NCBI RefSeq assembly: GCF_021245735.1
Contig: NZ_JAJISB010000025.1
Location: 1-64,000, forward strand
Length of the DNA: 64,000 bases
Reading direction: 5' to 3'
DNA from: Brevibacillus daliensis
GTDB lineage: Bacteria; Bacillota; Bacilli; Brevibacillales; Brevibacillaceae
Shown here: positions 27,383 through 36,191 of the stretch, in pieces
How positions within the stretch are numbered: the first letter of the stretch is position 1
Layout: every line of letters begins with the position of its first letter
Notes under the pieces: generated by a model
Told to the model about the DNA's origin: nothing
Seen by the model: only the letters and a program-made list of their open reading frames with translations
The model's database searches: none
Position numbers and translations under genes: made by a program

Positions 27383-28483
27383 ATGTATTTATCAGAATTT
27401 TTAAAACGAACAAATAAATGGCCTAGGCACTATGTTCACATTTTTCTCGTTGTTACATCTGCGATTAGTGGATGGATCTTCTCCAATACAGGCATCCCCC
27501 TTGCCTGGCTGATAGGACCACTGATTACGGTTGTCCTTTGTATCTTGGGTGGAATGGAAAATCTGATGATCCCTGTCTGGTTTAGACGAGGTGCTCTTAT
27601 CGTAATTGGTGCTGCACTTGGACTGAAAATTACCCCTGATATGGGAAAAGCGATGATGGATCACTTGGGACTCATGCTGACCACGACACTGATTATGATT
27701 ATGTTTAGTCTCGTCACAGCATGGATGCTTCATCGGAAACAAAAGGTGGAGCAAGTTACAGCCATTTTCAGCAGTATCCCTGGTGGCCTGTCAGAAATGA
27801 TTAGTTTGGGACAGAGCCAAGGAGGTAATCTCCAGATTATTTCCATGTTTCACTCGATTCGCGTTATGATGATTGTTCTTTTAAATCCTTTTTTAATCAC
27901 TCTATTGCCGTTACAAACAGGCGGCGGGATGATCAGTGTCGCGGCTTTGAACCAGATTGTGCTAGCGATTCTACCCACGATCGGAATAATTGGATTAGGA
28001 GCAGTGGGGGCTTTTCTTGCAAGGAGAATCAAGATTCCTTCTCCTTACTTGCTTGGCTCTCTCTCTGTGGTGGCTTTATTATCGTTAACTAGTTTTGAGA
28101 CGGGAACCCCCTATACGTTTTCGGATATTCTGATGAATACGGCCCAACTCATATTTGGGATTAGTATCGGTGGAGAGTGGAAGAGAGCGGAAGTAATTAA
28201 AAATCGCGTTATGTTTTTCTATGGATTCATGTATAACATGCTCCTCTGGCTGTTTAGCATTGTTGTAGCTGCTGCTTTGGCGTATTTTACAGGAATACCG
28301 TTTACGACTTGGCTGTTGGCCGCAGCCCCAGGCGGACTAGCAGAAATGAGTGTAACAGCACTAGAAATTGGTGCTGACGCCTTATTTGTTACCTCTTTTC
28401 AGTTGTTTCGTATTGTTTTTATTGTTACGATCTTTTCATTTTGTATACGTTGGTACCTTAAAGGTACGGCGGCTAAAGCATAA
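27383..28483 (+). CDS. AbrB-family (PF05145-type) membrane protein
   Basis: A 366-residue protein with about ten membrane helices in two duplicated halves. Each half ends with a similar Gly/Pro element: SIPGGLSEMISLG near residue 135, and AAPGGLAEMSVTALEIGADA near 320. That duplication is the family hallmark. It is sometimes annotated as ammonia monooxygenase, wrongly; it is a transporter-like protein of unknown substrate and unrelated to the AbrB regulator. GAGGAA lies 5 bases before the ATG at 27383. Confidence 0.84.
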   Translation: MYLSEFLKRTNKWPRHYVHIFLVVTSAISGWIFSNTGIPLAWLIGPLITVVLCILGGMENLMIPVWFRRGALIVIGAALGLKITPDMGKAMMDHLGLMLTTTLIMIMFSLVTAWMLHRKQKVEQVTAIFSSIPGGLSEMISLGQSQGGNLQIISMFHSIRVMMIVLLNPFLITLLPLQTGGGMISVAALNQIVLAILPTIGIIGLGAVGAFLARRIKIPSPYLLGSLSVVALLSLTSFETGTPYTFSDILMNTAQLIFGISIGGEWKRAEVIKNRVMFFYGFMYNMLLWLFSIVVAAALAYFTGIPFTTWLLAAAPGGLAEMSVTALEIGADALFVTSFQLFRIVFIVTIFSFCIRWYLKGTAAKA

Positions 28484-28495
28484 GAATCAAGGCAA

Positions 28496-28546
28496 GGTGC
28501 ATAAACTCCTTTTTCTGCTTGTCAGGGAAAGGAGTTTGTGCTTTTC
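28496..28546 (+). terminator. terminator after the AbrB-family gene
   Basis: A 14-bp stem (GTGCATAAACTCCTTT with AAAGGAGTTTGTGC, one mismatch) is followed by TTTTC. Confidence 0.82.
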
Positions 28547-28652
28547 GTATCTGTTCTATAGATGTATGTATCAAACAATATGATTTGTAAAATATTTGCT
28601 ATTTTCCATCTAATTCTTCACAATAGAAGTAAATCAACAGGGGGTGCTACGT

Positions 28653-28991
28653 ATGAAAAGATTGATGAACATCCAAGAGTTAGAATCAGTACTGGAGCAG
28701 CATGCAATAAACCTGTTCGTAATTAAAGCAGAGCAGTGCGGTGTCTGTGAGGCGGTGCAAGCGCAGCTTATCCCCATTTTAGAAAATCATCCAAAGATAA
28801 ATGCAATCAGTGCCTACATTAACGATGTACCAGAACTGTCTGGGAAATACCTCGCTTTTACAGCACCAGTTGTCTTATTGTTTGTAGAAGGAAAAGAAGT
28901 GTACCGTGCAGCACGATTTATTCAGATGGAAGAGCTGGTACATGTTATTAAACAATGGGAAGAGATGCTTGAGCAAGAGGTTGATCACTAG
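28653..28991 (+). CDS. thioredoxin-like protein
   Basis: A 112-residue cytoplasmic protein with a thioredoxin fold. The redox motif CGVC sits in KAEQCGVCEAV (residues 26-36), and the cis-Pro is in TAPVVLLF near residue 71. The spacing matches the YtpP/YusE type of small thioredoxin-like proteins. GGGGGTG precedes the ATG at 28653. The following ABC gene begins 26 bp later, so the three genes to 31441 may be one operon, and the redox protein may serve another function within it. Confidence 0.85.
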   Translation: MKRLMNIQELESVLEQHAINLFVIKAEQCGVCEAVQAQLIPILENHPKINAISAYINDVPELSGKYLAFTAPVVLLFVEGKEVYRAARFIQMEELVHVIKQWEEMLEQEVDH

Positions 28992-29017
28992 AAGGAAGTA
29001 GCGGAAAGGATGATTGG

Positions 29018-29815
29018 GTGTCTAAAGATATCACAAGGAAAGAAGTACTCTCTTTACGGGATTTGAGAATAAGTTTTGGCACTAAACATGTCTTACAAGG
29101 CATTGATCTTACTGTCTATGAGGGGCAAATTATCGGCTACATCGGTCCGAATGGTGCTGGTAAGAGTACAACCGTTAAGATCATGCTTGGTCTTGTGCAA
29201 GGGTACACGGGAGAGGTGACTATCTTTGGTCAGAACATAGCGCAGGATGAGAACAATTCCTATAAGGGGAGAATTGGTTATGTGCCAGAGGTAGCAGAGA
29301 TCTATGATAGCCTAAGTGCCAGTGAGTACCTTACCTTTGTAGGAGAATTATATGGATTGTCCTATGAAAAGGCAGAAGAAAAAGCGAACAGACTGGCAAC
29401 GCTCTTTGGCTTGCAAGATGTCTATCATACAAGAATTGCTTCATACTCAAAAGGAATGAAGCAAAAAGTACTGTTAATCGCCAGCCTACTACATAATCCG
29501 GACCTGCTTTTCCTTGATGAACCGCTAAGTGGACTAGATGCAAATAGTGTCATGATCGTTAAGGAAATCATGGCACAGCTGGCTGCCGAGGGTAAGACTA
29601 TTTTCTACTCCTCACATATCATGGAGGTTGTGGAGAAGATCAGTAACAGAATTATCCTGATAAATGGAGGACAGATTGTAGCAGACGGTACATTTGAGGA
29701 GCTCCAAAAGGACAGTAAAGAAGGTACATTAGAACAGATTTTTAACCAGTTAACTGGGTTTCACGAACATCAGCAAATGGCAAAAGAGTTTGTTTCCATT
29801 GTACAAGAGGTGTAG
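29018..29815 (+). CDS. ABC transporter ATP-binding protein
   Basis: A 265-residue nucleotide-binding subunit. Walker A is GPNGAGKST near residue 44. The signature is YSKGMKQKV near 146 and replaces the usual LSGGQ, as in exporter-type subunits. Walker B is LLFLDEPLSGLD near 165, and the H-loop is FYSSHIME. GTG start with AAAGGAT upstream. The permease starts 3 bp after its stop, so they form one exporter. It looks like the YthP/EcsA group, but I cannot assign a substrate. Confidence 0.9.
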   Translation: MSKDITRKEVLSLRDLRISFGTKHVLQGIDLTVYEGQIIGYIGPNGAGKSTTVKIMLGLVQGYTGEVTIFGQNIAQDENNSYKGRIGYVPEVAEIYDSLSASEYLTFVGELYGLSYEKAEEKANRLATLFGLQDVYHTRIASYSKGMKQKVLLIASLLHNPDLLFLDEPLSGLDANSVMIVKEIMAQLAAEGKTIFYSSHIMEVVEKISNRIILINGGQIVADGTFEELQKDSKEGTLEQIFNQLTGFHEHQQMAKEFVSIVQEV

Positions 29816-29818
29816 ACC

Positions 29819-31441
29819 ATGAAAAATTTTACTACACTACGCATTTTGGATCGGTTTCGCTGGATTTTTGAAAAGCTGGGGATTGAGTACGAGATCATGC
29901 GAAAAATTGTTCAGTTGAAGTTGACGATGGATCAAAGACGTGTCCCGACCGTATTTGCTAATCAGACATCTAAAAAAACAAAAGAGAGAAATGTTTTTCT
30001 TCAATCGCTATGGGTGTATATATTTATTGGTTTGTTTCTTTCCATTTTTATGGGGGGAGAAGAGTATCTTTTTCAGATGACCATTTTTTTTAGCATTGCA
30101 ATGTTCATGGTAATGATGTCCATGATTTCAGATTTTTCTTCTGTGCTACTTGATACGAGAGATAACCATATCTTACATACGAAACCGATACATCCAAGAA
30201 CAATTAGTGCGGCAAAAATCATCCATGTCACGATTTATTTGTTCTTTATAACCTTCTCGCTTACGTTCATCCCCTTGCTTGTAACAATCTTCAATCAGGG
30301 TGTTCTGTTTTTTCTCGTACTGGTACTAGAACTTATCTTCATGAATTTCATCATTATTTTACTAACGGCTTGTTTTTATCTGCTGGTGCTTACATTTTTT
30401 GACGGAGAAAGATTGAAGGACATGATTGCCTACATTCAAATTGCCCTCTCGATTATTCTCACGATAGGCTATCAGTTTGTAGGTCGTTCGTTTCGTCTGA
30501 GTAATATGGACATCGTCTTTACACCAGAGTGGTGGCAATTTTTGCTACCTCCTATCTGGTTTGGATCTTTGTTTGAGGTTATTTTCCAGGGCGAGCGTCA
30601 TTTGTTTTTGCTGATATATGCAGTGATGGCTATAGTTATGCCGATACTCTTCATTATGATATATGTTCGTCTCATGCCTACATTTGAACGCTCCATTCAA
30701 AAGCTATCAAGTAATAATGGTATACCGAGAAAACAGCGCAATCGTTTTTCAAACTGGTTGGCAAGACGTATTTGTACGGACAGAGAAGAGCGGATTTTTT
30801 ATGCATTTACACTAAAAATGATGAAAAATGAAAGGGAATTTAAGCTGAAAGTGTATCCTAGCTTAGGTTTGGCGTTAATCTTTCCTTTTATTTTTTTGAT
30901 TCCACAAATTAATGATGGTTCTCTTCAGGAAATCGGGTCAGGTAATAAGTTTCTGTTCGTTTATTTCAGCATGATGATGGTATCTAGCATCCTGTTAATG
31001 TTAGGAACTTCTGAAAAATATAAGGCAGCATGGATTTATACAACAACCCCTATCAAAAGTGTAGCTTCGATTTATCGTGGTGCTTTGAAAGCCGCGCTTG
31101 CTCGCTTGGTTTTGCCAGTTATGTGTTTTAATATGCTTGTTTTCATTGTGATTTTTGGGATGAGGATTATCCCTGATATGGTAGTTATTTTTTTGCATAC
31201 CATTCTGTTTACGGTCATTTGTTCTACCATCTATAACAGAGAAATACCTTTTTCACAATCAGCCGAGACTTCCAAGCAGAGCACAAACTTTGGGCAATCC
31301 TTACTCGTATTAAGCATTGCAGGTGTTTTCGCTACGTACCATTACTTGTTATTGAAAGTCGATTATGCGATCTATCTCAACATGGTTCTAATGGTGGTCG
31401 TAAATAAATTTGCCTGGAAAAAAGTCTTTCAGAAGTTCTGA
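29819..31441 (+). CDS. ABC transporter permease
   Basis: A 540-residue membrane protein with a cytoplasmic N-terminus (about 65 residues) and roughly 11-12 hydrophobic segments in two blocks (65-285 and 345-535) split by a charged loop (KQRNRFSNWLARRI). AAGAGGTG precedes the ATG, inside the end of the ATPase gene. It is longer than EcsB or YthQ (about 400). It forms the membrane part of the transporter with the upstream ATPase. The substrate is unknown. Confidence 0.82.
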   Translation: MKNFTTLRILDRFRWIFEKLGIEYEIMRKIVQLKLTMDQRRVPTVFANQTSKKTKERNVFLQSLWVYIFIGLFLSIFMGGEEYLFQMTIFFSIAMFMVMMSMISDFSSVLLDTRDNHILHTKPIHPRTISAAKIIHVTIYLFFITFSLTFIPLLVTIFNQGVLFFLVLVLELIFMNFIIILLTACFYLLVLTFFDGERLKDMIAYIQIALSIILTIGYQFVGRSFRLSNMDIVFTPEWWQFLLPPIWFGSLFEVIFQGERHLFLLIYAVMAIVMPILFIMIYVRLMPTFERSIQKLSSNNGIPRKQRNRFSNWLARRICTDREERIFYAFTLKMMKNEREFKLKVYPSLGLALIFPFIFLIPQINDGSLQEIGSGNKFLFVYFSMMMVSSILLMLGTSEKYKAAWIYTTTPIKSVASIYRGALKAALARLVLPVMCFNMLVFIVIFGMRIIPDMVVIFLHTILFTVICSTIYNREIPFSQSAETSKQSTNFGQSLLVLSIAGVFATYHYLLLKVDYAIYLNMVLMVVVNKFAWKKVFQKF

Positions 31442-31511
31442 TTGCATATTCTGATAAATCTTTTGCACCATTACCCATATATATGGAGTAGAAGGCAAAG
31501 GAGGAGTCAGA

Positions 31512-32942
31512 ATGAATTGGGAGGAACAACGGAAACTGGAATACGCCATCGATGAAATTACGGAGATTGCCAAAGGCTTTGGTCTTGATTTTTACCCGAT
31601 GAGATATGAGATATGTCCATCAGATATTATATACACGTTTGGTGCTTATGGAATGCCGACGAGGTACTCTCACTGGAGTTTTGGAAAATCCTTCCACAGA
31701 ATGAAGCTTCAATACGATCTGAATCTGAGTAAAATTTATGAGCTTGTCATCAATTCGAATCCCTGCTATGCGTTCCTATTGGATGGAAACAGTCTGATTC
31801 AGAATAAACTGATTGTGGCGCATGTATTAGGACATTGCGACTTTTTTAAGAATAATTCACGCTTTCAAAATACCAATCGCTTTATGGTGGACAGCATGGC
31901 AGCCAGTGCAGAACGTATCAGACAGTATGAGATCGAGTATGGAAAAAAAGAGGTAGAAGAGCTGTTGGATGCGGCGATTGCGATCCAGGAGCATATTGAT
32001 CCACGGTTAATTCATCCGCATAAAGAGCGACAATCACAATATGGGAACCGTTCATCCAGGGTAGCCAGTTCAGGTAAACGAGATTCTCCGTATGATGATT
32101 TGTGGAGACTAGACCCTGAGGAGAAGGTGAAAGGTAATGATCAATCATTAGAAAAACACCGGTTCCCAAGTGAACCAGAAAAGGATTTATTATGGTTCGT
32201 ACAGTCATACAGTACTCATCTTGCAGAATGGCAACGAGATGTCTTAACAATCATTCGAGATGAGATGCTCTATTTCTGGCCTCAGTTGGAAACGAAGATC
32301 ATGAACGAAGGTTGGGCTTCCTACTGGCATTGCCAAATCCTCAGAGAGCTGGACCTGACCGAGGATGAGACAATTGAATTTGCCAAACTACATTCTTCCG
32401 TCATCCAGCCGTCCACTACCAGTATCAATCCATATCACTTAGGACTTAAAATGCTTGAAGATATTGAAGAGCGTTATAACAATCCAACTAGGGAAGAGCA
32501 GGAACGCTTTGGACGGGAGCCAGGAAAAGGTAGAGAAAAAATCTTCGAGGTACGTGAGCTGGAGGGCGATATTTCCTTTATCCGTAACTATTTGACGAAG
32601 GACCTGGTCACGAAGCTGGACCTTTATACATTCGGCAAGCAAGGTAACGATTGGGTAGTAACGGAGAAGCAGTGGGAAACTGTGCGAGACCAGCTGGCAC
32701 TATCTCGCGTAAATGGAGGCTTTCCTTATCTGACTGTTCAAGATGGGGATTACCTGCGCAATGGAGAGTTATATTTGAAGCATTCATTCGAAGGACTGGA
32801 GCTGGATGTGAAATACATCGAGAAAACACTTCCGTATGTGTATCATATTTGGGGCAAAAATGTTCATCTGGAAACGGCGCTAGATAATCGACCACTGGTA
32901 TTTAGTTATGATGGCAAGAAGGTGCATCGCAGATTTTTGTAG
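31512..32942 (+). CDS. spoVR: stage V sporulation protein R
   Basis: A 476-residue soluble SpoVR-family protein. The family start [14 protein letters not shown] and the [14 protein letters not shown] block (residues 51-64) are clear, as is [12 protein letters not shown] near 110. [10 protein letters not shown] (near 262) is a likely metal or active site. Bacillus SpoVR is needed for normal spore cortex. E. coli YcgB belongs with YeaG-YeaH, here prkA-yhbH at 9-12 kb. AAGGAGGAG precedes the ATG. GCATATT at 31444-31450 fits a sigma-E -35 box, but the -10 match is poor. Confidence 0.94.
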   Translation: MNWEEQRKLEYAIDEITEIAKGFGLDFYPMRYEICPSDIIYTFGAYGMPTRYSHWSFGKSFHRMKLQYDLNLSKIYELVINSNPCYAFLLDGNSLIQNKLIVAHVLGHCDFFKNNSRFQNTNRFMVDSMAASAERIRQYEIEYGKKEVEELLDAAIAIQEHIDPRLIHPHKERQSQYGNRSSRVASSGKRDSPYDDLWRLDPEEKVKGNDQSLEKHRFPSEPEKDLLWFVQSYSTHLAEWQRDVLTIIRDEMLYFWPQLETKIMNEGWASYWHCQILRELDLTEDETIEFAKLHSSVIQPSTTSINPYHLGLKMLEDIEERYNNPTREEQERFGREPGKGREKIFEVRELEGDISFIRNYLTKDLVTKLDLYTFGKQGNDWVVTEKQWETVRDQLALSRVNGGFPYLTVQDGDYLRNGELYLKHSFEGLELDVKYIEKTLPYVYHIWGKNVHLETALDNRPLVFSYDGKKVHRRFL

Positions 32943-32960
32943 GAATGGTTATAATGGAGT

Positions 32961-32993
32961 GCCCGTCAGAGTAGGAGATTCTGGCGGGTTTTT
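32961..32993 (+). terminator. terminator of spoVR
   Basis: CCCGTCAGA / TCTGGCGGG stem (one mismatch), 9-base loop and TTTTT. Confidence 0.85.
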
Positions 32994-33039
32994 CATAATG
33001 TTAGAAAATGCTTAATTTAATGACTACTGTAGTGGGTAT

Positions 33040-33247
33040 GCAGAAGAAGCACATTTTTTGTCTGTGAACTCGTTAAGGTCCCGCAAGGGAGTCATGACCG
33101 TCCGCTACTGGGCAAAGAGTGCGGAAAGTGCAAAATGGTGCAATTGCTACGTAGTGTCTCATGGGTTGCACTTTTGATTCCGCACTCTTTACCCAGTAGC
33201 TAGGTAGGACCTTAAATAGTTCTGGACAAAAAATGTGCTTCTTCTGC
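33040..33247. repeat. R1 hairpin repeat, full copy
   Basis: The ends GCAGAAGAAGCACATTTTTT and their complement (33224-33247) are perfectly inverted. An inner stem pairs AAAGAGTGCGGAA (from 33114) with TTCCGCACTCTTT (to 33191), and GTGCAAAA with TTTTGCAC-like bases. The whole 208 bp can fold into one long structure. The flank before it is TAATGACTACTGTAGTGGG. An R2 copy follows 46 bp later, so together they fill most of the 32994-33610 gap. Confidence 0.9.
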
Positions 33248-33292
33248 AAAGGGGTGCAATGAAAAAAATACAAACAACTCCAACAGCCTGTA

Positions 33293-33496
33293 AAAACCAG
33301 CTTCTCTTTTCACACAGAGCGTCTTGGCGAAGCCCATCCTAGCGGAGCACTGTTCATCGGGAATAAGAAGCGAAACCCAGCAAGTCTTACAGTGAATACA
33401 TCGTTTTGAGCTTCCCCGGTGAATAGTGCGGAGCGGACAGTCCACCCCCTTGCGGGGCGAAGACTCTAGCGATGGGTGAAAAGAGAAGCTGGTTTT
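33293..33496. repeat. R2 hairpin repeat, full copy
   Basis: A 21-bp perfect inverted repeat (AAAACCAGCTTCTCTTTTCA plus C, and its complement at 33476-33496) closes 204 bp. Inside, TTCATCGGG and CCCGGTGAA form a second stem, and CTTGCGGGGCGAAGAC is conserved. CTCCACTATAATGGGAAGAA follows, as at the other copies. It is 81% or more identical by eye to 47294-47498. Confidence 0.9.
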
Positions 33497-33659
33497 CTCC
33501 ACTATAATGGGAAGAAGACAATCTTTATAACTTTTATTGAATCAAAATATTGAAAGAACAGAGTAGTGCTATAAAATTTCTGAAAATACAGACACAAAAA
33601 CAAGCTTCCTCGTTATAATGAAAAAAAGAAATCTATACACCAATGACGGAGGTAATCAA

Positions 33660-35030
33660 ATGTCTTTATATGATAATCTTTGCCGTATTCTTACAAAAGA
33701 TCAGGTATCCATTAGTGAAAGCGTTCTGGAATTACATAGTAAGGATGAGTCCTATCATACGCCAATCACACCTGATGTAGTGGTTTTTCCTGAATCAACA
33801 TCAGATGTGAGCAAGATATTGCAGTTTGCCAATGAACACGTGATTCCGGTAGTTCCCTTTGGGCTGGGGACGAGTCTGGAAGGGCACGCGATTCCAGTTT
33901 ATGGGGGAATCTCCGTAGATTTTCAACGGATGAATCAAATTCTAGAGGTGCGTCCCGATGATTTATTGGTTCGGGTCCAGCCAGGTGCAACACGTACTCA
34001 GCTTAATAAGGAGCTTAAAAAATATGGGCTCTTTTTCTCCGTAGACCCTGGTGCTGATGCGACATTAGGTGGAATGGCAGCGACCAATGCAAGTGGGACT
34101 ACAGCTGTACGATATGGTGTCATGCGTGATCAGGTACGGGATATGGAGGTTATTTTGGCGAATGGAGACATCATACATACAGGGGGGCTTGCAGCTAAAT
34201 CATCTTCTGGGTATCATTTGAACGGTTTGTTCGTTGGTTCAGAAGGTACGCTAGGAGTAATTACGGAGCTGACATTAAAGCTATATGGCATACCGGAAGA
34301 AGTGATGGCGGTACGCGCCTCCTTTCCTGATGTGAAAAGTGCGGTGCAAACGGCTGTAGCTATTCTGTCTGTAGGAATCCCTGTTGCAAAAGTAGAGCTA
34401 GTCGATCCACTTTCAATAATAAAAATTAATAGCTATAAACAAACTGCCTATGATGTAACCCCGACATTGTTTCTTGAGTTTCATGGAAATGTAGCTGGAT
34501 TACAAGCTGATGCAGAGTTCGCTAAAGAGATTGCGATGGAGAATAACTGCAAACACTTTGATATTGAGCTGGATTCCAAAGGCAGAGCACAGTTATGGGA
34601 AGCACGACATCACCTCTATTGGGCTTTTGCACATTCTGTTCCTGGTAAACAAGTAATGACAACAGATGTCTGTGTACCCATTTCAGAACTGTCTGGAGCC
34701 GTGGAAAATGCGCAAGAAATTGTGCAACGTTCTGGACTGGAAGGGGGCGTTCTGGGGCACATTGGTGATGGTAATTACCATACTCTTATCATGCTAGACC
34801 CGAACAATCCTGAAGAATTAAGAAAAGCAGAAGATGTGAACAATGAGATTGTGCAATATGCATTAATGAGGGGTGGCACTTGCACGGGTGAACATGGAGT
34901 TGGATTAGGCAAAAATAAGTACCAAGAGCAGGAGCACGGAACGGCATTTCAGGTCATGAAGCTGCTGAAACAGACCTTTGATCCTAAAGGAATTTTAAAT
35001 CCTGGTAAAATATTCTCCAGATATTTTTAA
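33660..35030 (+). CDS. FAD-linked glycolate/D-lactate-type oxidase (GlcD-like)
   Basis: A 456-residue flavoprotein that should oxidise a 2-hydroxy acid and pass electrons on. The PCMH-type FAD-binding domain contains VVPFGLGTSLEGHA and VDPGADATLGGMAATNASGT. The C-terminal FAD-oxidase domain has the GHIGDGNYH and GTCTGEHGVGLGK motifs, which supply FAD and metal or substrate contacts. The ATG at 33660 follows ACGGAGG; a longer frame beginning at 33618 would overlap the TATAAT box at 33614. It is monocistronic, so glycolate oxidase with separate GlcE/F subunits is less likely than a D-lactate-type enzyme. Confidence 0.88.
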   Translation: MSLYDNLCRILTKDQVSISESVLELHSKDESYHTPITPDVVVFPESTSDVSKILQFANEHVIPVVPFGLGTSLEGHAIPVYGGISVDFQRMNQILEVRPDDLLVRVQPGATRTQLNKELKKYGLFFSVDPGADATLGGMAATNASGTTAVRYGVMRDQVRDMEVILANGDIIHTGGLAAKSSSGYHLNGLFVGSEGTLGVITELTLKLYGIPEEVMAVRASFPDVKSAVQTAVAILSVGIPVAKVELVDPLSIIKINSYKQTAYDVTPTLFLEFHGNVAGLQADAEFAKEIAMENNCKHFDIELDSKGRAQLWEARHHLYWAFAHSVPGKQVMTTDVCVPISELSGAVENAQEIVQRSGLEGGVLGHIGDGNYHTLIMLDPNNPEELRKAEDVNNEIVQYALMRGGTCTGEHGVGLGKNKYQEQEHGTAFQVMKLLKQTFDPKGILNPGKIFSRYF

Positions 35031-35073
35031 TTATTTTAAAATAATGGATAGTTTCTTCATGGGCTAATGAGGA

Positions 35074-35099
35074 GGTAACCAGAGAATGGTTACCTTTTT
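35074..35099 (+). terminator. terminator of the FAD oxidase gene
   Basis: A perfect GGTAACCA / TGGTTACC stem, 5-base loop and TTTTT. Confidence 0.9.
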
Positions 35100-35880
35100 A
35101 CATTCACTGATAATATTTTTTCCTTCATTATAATAGGTGCATGCAACGTAATCCTGATTACTCATGAATTGCATAAAGAATGTGCAATAATATCTCGGTT
35201 CAGTCCCCTTGTTGCACAAATGTAAGTGAGGAGTTCATTCCTTGCTGATCCAAAGGTACGGTCTATGGATCAACTCAAGGATGAGACAATAGAAAAGCTT
35301 GCGAAATAAAAAGGAAACTTTTAATAAAACATCATACACATTGCAAGTAATATAGGCTTTGCATAGCCCATACAATGCGATTCCTTCAAAAAAACGAGTT
35401 CTTTCCTATTTAATATAGAAACAACGAGAATTGAATTGATTGCAATCAATTGCACAAAATAAGAGCGAGTTGTATTTAGTGCAAAAATCGTACTGTAATT
35501 GCACAATATGCAATAAGAATGAGGGAAGTCTATTTTGCGGATTCTAATGGACGATAATGTGTTACGTATCTTACAGTTGCTAGTAGTAGATACTAGATAT
35601 TATCGAGAAAGAGCAATTAGAAATGAAGATAAAAAATGTTAATGAAAAAATATTGCGTCCTGATAAAAGGGCATGCATAATAAGGTACAACATCACCCTT
35701 ACCAGATAGAAAAATCAGGAAAAGGGATTCGAAGGGAATAATAGACGGTAAAAACTCTTGGTTTTTCCAATTTTATTTCCATATGTCTTCAAATCGTGTC
35801 AATTTTTTTATTGACATTGATAACTTATCTGTAGATTAATATACTTATGATGAAAGTTACAATTAACTAAAATAACAATA
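35100..35880. other. AT-rich gap rich in TTGCA/TGCAA sites
   Basis: About 780 bp with no convincing gene. It has many TTGCA or TGCAA pentamers (for example near 35166, 35184, 35211, 35341, 35360, 35440-35452, 35478 and 35498-35510) and one 18-bp palindrome (35434-35451). A 27-codon frame at 35226-35309 looks like decayed coding DNA at best. A TTGACA box lies near 35813, upstream of ptsH. Confidence 0.5.
35434..35451. promoter_or_regulatory. 18-bp perfect palindrome, possible operator
   Basis: AATTGATTGCAATCAATT is its own reverse complement. It is followed immediately by GCACAAAAT, repeating the TTGCAC element found several times in this gap. No T-run follows, so it is more like a protein-binding site than a terminator. 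Confidence 0.4.
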
Positions 35881-35898
35881 AAAAAGGAGCAATATACT

Positions 35899-36159
35899 AT
35901 GTTGACAAAAACTTGCACAATTCAAAACCCTTCTGGTCTACATGCTCGTCCAGCAACCATGTTTGTTCAAAAGGCAACTTCTTTCTCTTGCGATGTAAAC
36001 CTAATCAAGGGTACTAAAAAAGTAAACGGAAAAAGCATCATGGGTGTAATGACTCTTGCTGCGAAAAAAGGCGACGAAATCGTTCTTGAAGTAAATGGTG
36101 AAAATGAAGCTCAAGCTCTGGAAGAATTGGGAACAATTCTAGAACACGACAAAGACTAA
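35899..36159 (+). CDS. ptsH: phosphocarrier protein HPr
   Basis: An 86-residue general carrier of the sugar phosphotransferase system. H15 in GLHARPA accepts phosphate from enzyme I. S46 in GKSIMGVM is the site for HPr kinase/phosphorylase, which makes HPr a corepressor for CcpA in Firmicutes. AAAAAGGAG precedes the ATG. ptsI begins 32 bp downstream. Codon use is biased to highly expressed codons. Unlike B. subtilis, no ptsG lies directly upstream. Confidence 0.97.
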   Translation: MLTKTCTIQNPSGLHARPATMFVQKATSFSCDVNLIKGTKKVNGKSIMGVMTLAAKKGDEIVLEVNGENEAQALEELGTILEHDKD

Positions 36160-36191
36160 GACATAAAAAGATAACAGAGGAGTGGATTTCT

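Noticed and set aside
29018-31441. Naming the ABC pair ecsA-ecsB.
   Set aside because: The permease is about 130 residues longer than EcsB and the region lacks ecsC, so only a general ABC exporter call is supported.
33073-33502. Frames of 66 and 96 codons on the minus strand.
   Set aside because: They lie wholly inside the R1/R2 hairpin repeats and have no ribosome site.
35226-35309. A 27-codon frame (GTG start, ending KDETIEKLAK) that looks a little like a protein C-terminus.
   Set aside because: It is too short, and no larger homologous frame continues upstream. At most a decayed remnant.
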